Notes under the pieces: model-generated | The model's input: only the letters and a program-made list of their open reading frames with translations | The model's database searches: none | What the model was told of the DNA's origin: nothing | Translations under genes and position numbers: made by a program | In this document: positions 1-4,208 of the stretch, piece after piece | How the letters are laid out: each line of letters starts with the position of its first letter | Numbering within the stretch: the stretch's first letter is position 1 | DNA from: an uncultured Clostridia bacterium | GTDB lineage: Bacteria; Bacillota; Clostridia; TANB77; CAG-508 | DNA: 5,143 nucleotides | Direction: 5' to 3' | NCBI GenBank assembly: GCA_944389715.1 | Contig: CALXNI010000148.1 | Span: 1-5,143 of the forward strand

Positions 1-150
1 AGAAACATTTCTTAAAATATTTGCAGCAATCTCATCAAAATTAATATAATGTTTTTTATCTTCTTTTGTGAGCCTACCAGAAATTGATTCCTCTCTAAAA
101 CTTAACCATTCTTTTAAAATATCATCACTAACTTCTCTAAAATTATTCAT
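1..150 (-). CDS. Hypothetical protein, N-terminal part only (runs off the window start)
   Basis: An open frame on the minus strand starts with ATG (complement of 148-150) and stays open for 50 codons to the window edge. A GGAGG (complement of 159-163) lies 8 bases before the ATG, which supports this start. The visible protein begins MNNFREVSDDILKEW and continues with charged, probably helical sequence (LSFREESISGRL, then KEDKKHYINFDEIAANIL). It has no signal peptide, membrane segment or catalytic motif in the visible part. I do not recognise the family. The start region and composition look like a small soluble cytoplasmic protein. It is divergent from the plus-strand unit beginning at 596 and shares the 151-595 intergenic region with it. 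No convincing promoter was found for it on the minus strand. Confidence 0.75.
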   Translation of the reverse strand, partial: MNNFREVSDDILKEWLSFREESISGRLTKEDKKHYINFDEIAANILRNVS

Positions 151-180
151 AATCAAAACCTCCATAAATTTATTAAAATA

Positions 181-260
181 ATTGGGCTCAAAATGGGCAC
201 ACAACTCACCAAAAATAACCCAAAATCACATAAATTTACAAAGTTAAAAAATTGGGCACA
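181..260. repeat. Three copies of decamer ATTGGGC(A/T)CA
   Basis: ATTGGGCTCA is at 181-190, AATGGGCACA at 192-201 and ATTGGGCACA at 251-260, all in the same orientation. The first two are one DNA helical turn apart (11 bases); the third lies 59 bases further on. They sit just upstream of the minus-strand gene at 1-150, where a regulator could bind. They could equally be the edge of a vanished mobile element or chance similarity in a G/C-richer patch. The repeats are seen directly; any function is inference. Confidence 0.4.
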
Positions 261-318
261 CCGAATATACCAACAAATACACCTCAAAACTAGATTTACC
301 AATACTTTACGAGCTTTA

Positions 319-334
319 CTCATAACCCGAAGGT
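319..334 (+). other. Fragment resembling elongator tRNA-Met (anticodon loop to variable loop)
   Basis: CTCATAACCCGAAGGT reads as a tRNA-Met anticodon loop (CT-CAT-AA, 319-325), the 3' half of an anticodon stem (CCCGA, 326-330) and the beginning of a variable loop (AGGT, 331-334). The 5' half of the stem is missing: 314-318 is CTTTA, which cannot pair with CCCGA. No T arm or acceptor stem follows, only AT-rich sequence from 335. It is therefore not a functional tRNA. Tyrosine recombinases often cross over in tRNA anticodon loops, so a leftover attachment site is possible, but the likeness to tRNA-Met is from memory and no integrase is in the window. Confidence 0.3.
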
Positions 335-396
335 AATATAAAATTTAAAAAATAGAAATAGATTAACTAGAATGATTATTAAAAAAACAATAAATA

Positions 397-405
397 TGTT
401 ATAAT
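397..405 (+). promoter_or_regulatory. Extended -10 promoter (TGTTATAAT) for the plus-strand unit
   Basis: TG at 397-398, one base, then a perfect TATAAT at 400-405 matches the extended -10 element of housekeeping sigma-A promoters. The -35 region is poor (best is TTATTA at 376-381 with an 18-base spacer), which is usual when a TGn extension is present. Transcription would begin near 412 and leave a leader of about 185 bases before the ATG at 596. Chance TATAAT matches are common in such AT-rich DNA, but the TG extension and the position before the first rightward gene support it. Confidence 0.5.
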
Positions 406-423
406 ATCTATGAATATTAATAG

Positions 424-567
424 AAAGATATAAAAAATAAGTATTTAAATAATGAAAGGAATAAATTCGTAGATAGCAGATATGGCGATTATATTAACGA
501 TGATGAAAATTTATCAAACTGTAAATTTATAATTTTTAAAGAAAATATTTTTATAAATAAAATATAA
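424..567 (+). other. Open frame without a start codon; possible gene remnant in the leader
   Basis: Between a TAG at 421-423 and a TAA at 565-567 there are 47 sense codons with no ATG, GTG or TTG. The middle of the translation looks protein-like rather than random (NKFVDSRYGDYINDDENLSN, then CKFIIFKENIF), with mixed acidic, aromatic and polar residues. Two stops in a row (TAA TAG, 418-423) precede it in the same frame. It may be the tail of a decayed gene, or chance. An AAAGGA at 455-460 has no start codon in this frame after it. The ATG at 452 in another frame gives only six codons. Confidence 0.2.
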
Positions 568-587
568 TCCTTTAAAGCTTTAAAGGA
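568..587. promoter_or_regulatory. Perfect 20-bp palindrome overlapping the ribosome site of the 596 gene
   Basis: Half-site TCCTTTAAAG followed directly by its exact reverse complement forms an uninterrupted 20-bp palindrome. Its right arm runs into the Shine-Dalgarno AGGAGG (584-589), 6 bases before the ATG at 596. In RNA the left arm UCCUUU would pair with AAAGGA, forming an 8-bp stem with a 4-base AGCU loop that hides most of the ribosome site. It could therefore be a translational switch (opened by coupling, a small RNA or a protein) or a DNA operator for a dimeric regulator. The geometry is seen directly; regulation is inference. Only four G/C pairs are present, so the RNA hairpin would be of modest stability. 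Confidence 0.5.
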
Positions 588-595
588 GGAAATAA

Positions 596-805
596 ATGGA
601 GCAAACAGAAATAACAAAAAAACTTATTAAAAAATATAGTTTAAAAGATCAGCAAAAAATATTATTAAAAGAATTAAAATTTATTTCAAAGGAGGAAAAA
701 ATAGAATTAAAAGACCTAATAATGTTATTAAATTGCTATCAAGGAATAGTTTATAAAACAGATGATTGTTGGACAAGAATAAATTTAAAAAAAGATATTC
801 AATAA
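596..805 (+). CDS. Hypothetical protein, probably the N-terminal part of a frameshifted gene
   Basis: This 69-codon ORF has the best ribosome site of the plus strand (AGGAGG at 584-589, 6 bases from the ATG), so translation very likely begins here. The protein is lysine-rich and helical (EQTEITKKLIKKYSLKDQQK near the N-terminus, KELKFISKEEKIELKDLIML at about 25-44). It ends soon after a TTTAAAAAAAG run at 784-794. I do not recognise it. The following frame has no convincing start of its own and continues smoothly from that run. I therefore think these codons are the first 65 residues of a 326-residue product made by a -1 shift, or of a gene that lost one A. A second AAAGGAGG inside the ORF (688-695) encodes Lys-Glu-Glu and has no start codon at a usable distance. 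The short product on its own remains possible. Confidence 0.6.
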   Translation: MEQTEITKKLIKKYSLKDQQKILLKELKFISKEEKIELKDLIMLLNCYQGIVYKTDDCWTRINLKKDIQ

Positions 806-1575
806 AAAAATATATTAAAATAATAAAAATAGACCTAAAATATCTAAAACAATATGGCGAAAGAATGTATGCACAAGAGGAAATCAAACAGATTTGCAGT
901 ATATATTCAGTTGAATTTGAACATTTTATAACGTATATGAATAGAAATAAAATATCGTATTATGAGAGTATGTATATAATACAAAAAAATAAAGAAGGGA
1001 TATGGATAGGAAAAAAACCAGAGATATCAAAAGAATTTTTAAAAGAAAATTTAGAAAAAATCGAAGAAAGTTTAGAAAAATTATCTAATACAATTGTAAG
1101 AAGATACCAATGTTACTGGTTAAAAGAAAGAATAAAAAACGGAGCATTTGAGGAAATAATAAAGCATGGTGAAATAGAAAAAAATTATAAATTTGATTCT
1201 AATAGATGTTTAGAAAAACTATTTTATAGAGCAAAATGTGAAATGCTTAATATATTAATACAAGAATTTAAAAATATGAATTTTAATAACAATATACTAA
1301 ACATCACTCGTGAAGAAAACGAAGAAGGCAATATTGATGAATGGTTATATCCAATAGAACTAAATGTTATATCATGTTTAATATTAGAAGAAATAAGATT
1401 TAATATAAACGATGTATTAATAAACAGAGCTCAAACTTTAAAAAGAATTTATATGAAATTAAATATAACAAAACAAGTATTCTATGAAAATTTAAAAAAT
1501 ATTCAAAAAACATTAATAGATTGTGGAAAAGTAAAAGTATGTAAAAATGGGAAGGTCATAATAAATGAAATATAA
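766..1575 (+). CDS. Hypothetical protein, continuation of the 596 gene after a frame change
   Basis: The frame is open from a TTG at 766 to the TAA at 1573-1575 (269 codons), but neither that TTG nor the first ATG (865) has a Shine-Dalgarno. The first eight codons duplicate DNA already used by the 596 ORF in another frame. A -1 shift at 784-790 joins residues 1-65 of the upstream ORF to residue 9 onward here, giving 326 residues. The protein is soluble and mostly helical. A coiled-coil-like charged stretch is at about 85-105 (KEFLKENLEKIEESLEKLSN). The last ~50 residues could form a helix-turn-helix with a small wing (LKRIYMKLNITKQVFYENLK, then KVKVCKNGKVII), suggesting DNA binding, but this is only pattern inference. 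I do not recognise the family. Its stop overlaps the start of the next small gene (ATG 1565) by 11 bases, so the two are likely translationally coupled. Confidence 0.6.
   Translation: MLDKNKFKKRYSIKKYIKIIKIDLKYLKQYGERMYAQEEIKQICSIYSVEFEHFITYMNRNKISYYESMYIIQKNKEGIWIGKKPEISKEFLKENLEKIEESLEKLSNTIVRRYQCYWLKERIKNGAFEEIIKHGEIEKNYKFDSNRCLEKLFYRAKCEMLNILIQEFKNMNFNNNILNITREENEEGNIDEWLYPIELNVISCLILEEIRFNINDVLINRAQTLKRIYMKLNITKQVFYENLKNIQKTLIDCGKVKVCKNGKVIINEI
784..794 (+). other. Candidate -1 frameshift site (T TTA AAA AAA G)
   Basis: In the frame of the ATG at 596 the bases read T TTA AAA AAA GAT, so TTTAAAA sits in the correct phase to be a classic -1 slippery heptamer (X XXY YYZ with X=T, Y=A, Z=A). 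A -1 shift leads exactly into the long open frame ending at 1575; without it translation stops at 803-805. I see no strong RNA hairpin after it, and the nearest internal Shine-Dalgarno-like sequence (688-695) is about 90 bases upstream, much too far to act as a stimulator. A run of seven A also allows transcriptional slippage, a true one-base deletion or a sequencing error. Confidence 0.45.
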
Positions 1576-1835
1576 TAATAAGCTAAAAATAAAAAATGGG
1601 TTTATAGTAGATGAAATAATTACAAAATTTAAAGCAAAACTTAGATAGTACAACTTATAATTTAAAAATAATGCAAAAAGAAGAATTAAAAATATTAAAA
1701 ACGATTTTAAAAATAAATAATATAGAAAGCATAAGACAATTAAAAAATTATTCAACTGCAAGATATTACACAATACCTAAATTAGAAAAATTATTGTCGG
1801 AGATAATAATAGAAGGTGGTTTTTCAACCCAATAA
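1565..1835 (+). pseudogene. Small hypothetical gene with a one-base frame change (89 residues if repaired)
   Basis: An ATG at 1565 with a GGGAAGG at 1549-1555 opens a 27-codon ORF (MKYNNKLKIKNGFIVDEIIT...) that stops at 1646-1648. A second open frame, one base on, runs to the TAA at 1833-1835 and reads as convincing protein (NLDSTTYNLKIMQKEELK, IESIRQLKNYSTARYYTIPK). Its only ATG (1671) has no ribosome site. Skipping one T in AAAATTTAAAG (1625-1633 region) joins the two as an 89-residue protein. So this is one gene with a one-base insertion, a +1 recoding site, or a sequence error. I do not recognise it. The C-terminal half could hold a helix-turn-helix, which is weak inference. It overlaps the end of the preceding gene by 11 bases and is followed after 18 bases by the methyltransferase, so all are probably one transcript. 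Confidence 0.5.
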
Positions 1836-1853
1836 ATTATAAAGGAGAATAAA

Positions 1854-2618
1854 ATGCAAGAAAATGAATTTAAATATTATGAAAGTATAGGCAATTGGAA
1901 TTTTACAGATATAAAATACATAACAGAAAAATTAACAAATTGGGATTTTTATGAAATAATAAAAGAAAACACAAATCAAAAGTCATTATGTCTAGACTTA
2001 GGAACTGGAGGAGGAGAAAAGGTTTTAGAAAAATATCCAAATGTAGGAATGCTAATTGCAACAGATTTTTCAAAAGAGATGATAACTACTGCAAAGAAAA
2101 ATGCAAAGAAATATCCTGATAAAAAAATAAAATTTGCATATATGGATAATTTAAAAATTACTTTTCCAAACAATATATTTGATTTAGTTTCTGCAAGGCA
2201 CACAATTATAGATGCAAAACAAATATATAATTGCCTTAAGAAGAATGGAATATTAGTAATTGAAGGAATAGATAAAAATGACTGCATAGAATTAAAACAA
2301 ATCTTTGGAAGAGGCCAAGCATATAATGACAAAATATCAATCTCACAAAAGGATTATAAAGATATAAAAGAAGCAGGATTTAGTAGTATTAAAAAAGTAG
2401 AAATTTTAGAAAATGAATATTATAAAACGGAAGAAGATTTAATGGCATTGTTATTAAAAACTCCTATATTAGATAATTTTTCAGAATTTGAAAATAATGA
2501 GTTTGAGCATTATAAAATAATAGAAAAAGAATTATTTAAAAAATATGTACAAAAATATAAAACAGAAAAGGGAATACTCTTAAAAAGAAGACTATATGGA
2601 ATAGTAGCAATAAAATAA
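1854..2618 (+). CDS. Class I SAM-dependent methyltransferase (Methyltransf_11-like)
   Basis: The 254-residue protein has the Rossmann-type SAM-binding pattern. Motif I is CLDLGTGGGE at about 46-55 (glycine-rich loop). Strand 2 ends in an acidic residue in ATDFSKEMI (Asp71), expected to hold the ribose hydroxyls. An internal acidic motif is YMDNLKITFP (97-104 region), then FDLVSARHTI as strand 4, and CLKKNGILVIEG (127-138) is the typical post-core strand 5. The C-terminal ~100 residues are a helical, charged extension likely to carry substrate specificity. AAGGAG at 1842-1847 lies 6 bases before the ATG, fixing the start. The substrate cannot be told from sequence; small-molecule methylation is the family default, and RNA or protein targets are not excluded. 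It is last in the plus-strand unit and ends on a shared terminator. Being downstream of two unrecognised proteins gives no firm pathway clue. Confidence 0.85.
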   Translation: MQENEFKYYESIGNWNFTDIKYITEKLTNWDFYEIIKENTNQKSLCLDLGTGGGEKVLEKYPNVGMLIATDFSKEMITTAKKNAKKYPDKKIKFAYMDNLKITFPNNIFDLVSARHTIIDAKQIYNCLKKNGILVIEGIDKNDCIELKQIFGRGQAYNDKISISQKDYKDIKEAGFSSIKKVEILENEYYKTEEDLMALLLKTPILDNFSEFENNEFEHYKIIEKELFKKYVQKYKTEKGILLKRRLYGIVAIK

Positions 2619-2643
2619 AAAGGTTTTTAGCCTTTTATTTTAT
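2618..2643. terminator. Bidirectional rho-independent terminator between convergent genes
   Basis: AAAAGG (2618-2623) and CCTTTT (2631-2636) form a 6-bp stem with a 7-base loop. T-rich tracts follow on both strands: TATTTTATTTTCTTT to the right, and on the minus strand TATTTTATTGC after the CCTTTT. The stem is weak (two G-C pairs) but placed exactly between two convergent genes. It touches the stop codon of the methyltransferase (2616-2618) and contains the last bases of the acetyltransferase gene, whose TAA is the complement of 2635-2637. Confidence 0.6.
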
Positions 2644-3120
2644 TTTCTTTGAAACAATATAGTCTCTTACTATATAATTATTTTTGGTGTAGAAGTTTAA
2701 CCCTTTTTTATTAGGACCAAATACTTCTATATTAATTCTTGAGCAATCTATATTTTTAAAATAAGTTTCCATTTTATTTAACAAAAATTTCCCAACACCA
2801 TTTCCACGTATATTATTTTTTACAATTAATTCTAATACTTCTCCTGTTTTAGCACAATCATTGGTTAGTTTATCTATTTCGTCCGTTTTGGAAACTACTC
2901 CAATAATTAAGCCAATAATATCATTTTCACTTTTTGCTAAATATATTTTCCCGCTTTGATTTTGCACTTTTTTCATATCCATTTTAAAACTATCTTCTCT
3001 ATAATTAGGTAGAAATACTTGTGTATGCCAGTCATCTACATCTATTAAATAATTTTGCAATTCAACAAGCAAATCTTTAATTTGCTCATCATATTTTGAA
3101 TCATATTCAATAATTTCCAA
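2635..3120 (-). CDS. GNAT family N-acetyltransferase
   Basis: With the TTG start chosen here (complement of 3118-3120) the protein has 161 residues, the usual single-domain GNAT size, and begins MEIIEYDSKYDEQIKDLL. Motif A is LELIVKNNIRGNGVGKFLLN, whose R-G-N-G-V-G (105-110) matches the Q/R-x-x-G-x-G/A loop that binds the acetyl-CoA pyrophosphate. The motif B-like end is INIEVFGPNKKGLNFYTKNN, with the N-x-x-x-x-x-FY pattern of the C-terminal strand and helix. It transfers acetyl from acetyl-CoA to an amine; the substrate is unknown. It follows the S66 peptidase by 41 bases with no visible terminator, so it is likely the last gene of the operon, and it ends on the shared terminator. A longer reading from 3135 is less likely because its first codons would be the ribosome site itself. 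Confidence 0.85.
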   Translation of the reverse strand: MEIIEYDSKYDEQIKDLLVELQNYLIDVDDWHTQVFLPNYREDSFKMDMKKVQNQSGKIYLAKSENDIIGLIIGVVSKTDEIDKLTNDCAKTGEVLELIVKNNIRGNGVGKFLLNKMETYFKNIDCSRINIEVFGPNKKGLNFYTKNNYIVRDYIVSKKIK

Positions 3121-3127
3121 TATTAAA

Positions 3128-3133
3128 TCCTCC
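3128..3133 (-). promoter_or_regulatory. Ribosome binding site GGAGGA that sets the acetyltransferase TTG start
   Basis: On the minus strand GGAGGA (complement of 3128-3133) lies 7 bases before the TTG at 3120-3118. This is ideal spacing and shows that the in-frame TTG at 3135, just upstream of it, is not the start. Confidence 0.7.
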
Positions 3134-3161
3134 AATTAATTTGATAAAGTATAGTTTGATT

Positions 3162-4196
3162 TTAAATTACAGCATTTTCTAATAAAGTTATTTTTTTCTC
3201 ATCACAATCCAATTCACAATTTATTCCATAAGGAATTATTCCTATAGGTTCACTATGTCCAAAATTGCAATTATAGATTATAGGTAAATCTTCTCTCTTA
3301 GCTTCTTCTCTAATTACTTTAATATATGATTGCTTATATTCTTCATAATATGTTTCATTTTGTGGCTTACCTATAATAACTCCATTTATAACATCTAAGA
3401 TTCCTTGTGCATGTAAATTCCTTAAAAAATATGTAACATATTGAGGAGTAGGTTTTTCTTCACTAGTTTCTATAAAAAGGATTTTATTTCTCCATTCATC
3501 TAAAGATGGCCAAATTTCAGTATTATTAATCATATTTAAAAGTTCGATACATCCCCCTAAAAGTTTACCTCTTACTTTGCCTGTACCTTGTAAAATTTCA
3601 TAACCTTTTGTATCTGGCAACTTAGTTTTAATTTTGTCTATATTATTTTCATTCCAATCTATATGCTCATTTGTCCAATAATTGCATTTTTTAATTTCAT
3701 AATTAGTACAATTCTGAAATAATATATTTTTTACAGTTTCAACAGTATAATCATACATACCACCATATTGAGCAAAATTATGCATGATACAAGGTCCGTA
3801 AAAAGAAGTAACTCCTGCTTTGTACATCATAAAATGATTAGCAGTTGTATCTGAAAAACCTGTGAAAATTTTAGGATTATTTCTTATAACATCATAATCT
3901 ATATATGGCAATAATCTAATTGTATCGTCACCACCAGTTGAAGATATAATTGCTTTTATAGATGGATCCTTAAAAGCATCCATCCAATCTTTTGCTCTAA
4001 GTTCTGGATGCTCATATAAAAATTTGCTACCTTTTAAAGTATTTGGCATAGCAACTAAATTAAGACCAAATTCATTTTTTAAAAAATCTTTTGCGATACT
4101 AAATTTATGTACGAATTTTTCATCTCCAAGTCCACCCCAAGATAAACTTACAACTGCGACCGTATCACCTTCTTTTAATCTTTTTGGTTTAATCAT
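3162..4196 (-). CDS. S66 family serine peptidase, MccF/LD-carboxypeptidase type
   Basis: The 344-residue protein has the S66 layout. The nucleophile Ser115 is in TGFSDTT, the oxyanion-region STGGDD is at 86-91, the catalytic Glu243 is in FIETSEEKP, and the catalytic His314 is in NFGHSEP, so the Ser-Glu-His triad is complete. The N-terminus IKPKRLKEGDTVAVVSLS is typical of the family. There is no signal peptide, so it acts in the cytoplasm. Known members either cut the L-D peptide bond of murein tetrapeptides during recycling (LdcA) or hydrolyse the amide between peptide/aminoacyl and nucleotide in microcin C (MccF, self-immunity). Length and triad spacing are nearer to MccF than to the roughly 300-residue LdcA. 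Trp181 (HIDWNEN) may correspond to the MccF tryptophan that stacks on the nucleobase; this is inference. The ATG has a near-perfect AGGAGGTG site. The gene follows the tandem GNAT gene by 10 bases. Confidence 0.85.
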   Translation of the reverse strand: MIKPKRLKEGDTVAVVSLSWGGLGDEKFVHKFSIAKDFLKNEFGLNLVAMPNTLKGSKFLYEHPELRAKDWMDAFKDPSIKAIISSTGGDDTIRLLPYIDYDVIRNNPKIFTGFSDTTANHFMMYKAGVTSFYGPCIMHNFAQYGGMYDYTVETVKNILFQNCTNYEIKKCNYWTNEHIDWNENNIDKIKTKLPDTKGYEILQGTGKVRGKLLGGCIELLNMINNTEIWPSLDEWRNKILFIETSEEKPTPQYVTYFLRNLHAQGILDVINGVIIGKPQNETYYEEYKQSYIKVIREEAKREDLPIIYNCNFGHSEPIGIIPYGINCELDCDEKKITLLENAVI

Positions 4197-4200
4197 AAAG

Positions 4201-4208
4201 CACCTCCT
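4201..4208 (-). promoter_or_regulatory. Ribosome binding site AGGAGGTG overlapping the upstream stop codon
   Basis: The minus-strand AGGAGGTG (complement of 4201-4208) shares bases with the TAG stop (complement of 4207-4209) of the tandem GNAT gene and lies 4 bases before the peptidase ATG. This tight arrangement implies translational coupling of the two genes. Confidence 0.75.

Larger units (their letters stand above)
151..595. other. Intergenic region between divergent genes
   Basis: This 445-base stretch holds no complete gene with a start codon and ribosome site. From left to right it contains the ribosome site of the minus-strand gene, three decamer repeats (181-260), a tRNA-Met-like fragment (319-334), an extended -10 promoter reading right (397-405), a start-less open frame (424-567), and a palindrome overlapping the ribosome site of the next gene (568-587). 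The base composition changes along it. The part from 181 to about 335 is less purely A/T and contains GGGC/GCAC words. The part after 340 is nearly all A and T. Confidence 0.7.

Noticed and set aside
688..695. Internal AAAGGAGG that could be a ribosome site for the second frame or a frameshift stimulator
   Set aside because: No ATG, GTG or TTG at 5-10 bases; the next ATG (722) is in the same frame and 26 bases away; about 90 bases from the slip site, too far to stimulate a shift. It encodes Lys-Glu-Glu by ordinary codons.
681..887. 68-codon minus-strand ORF
   Set aside because: Antisense shadow of Lys/Asn/Ile-rich coding sequence (Phe, Leu, Ile, Tyr-rich by complement); no supporting ribosome site and overlaps the better-supported plus-strand frames.
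1513..1773. 86-codon very hydrophobic minus-strand ORF, tempting as a small membrane protein opposite the frame-broken region
   Set aside because: The hydrophobicity is what the complement of AAA/AAT/ATA codons gives. It begins at a TTG without a real Shine-Dalgarno and covers protein-like plus-strand frames.
1671..1835. Independent 54-residue gene starting at ATG 1671
   Set aside because: There is no Shine-Dalgarno before it, and the frame is already protein-like upstream of the ATG, so it is better read as the rest of the gene starting at 1565.
1976..2332. 118-codon minus-strand ORF
   Set aside because: Lies wholly inside the methyltransferase gene, whose SAM motifs are clear; no ribosome site or recognisable domain.
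3121..3161. TATACT in the gap between the peptidase and the single GNAT as a separate promoter
   Set aside because: There is no -35 element at a suitable distance, and hexamers of this kind are expected by chance in such AT-rich DNA.
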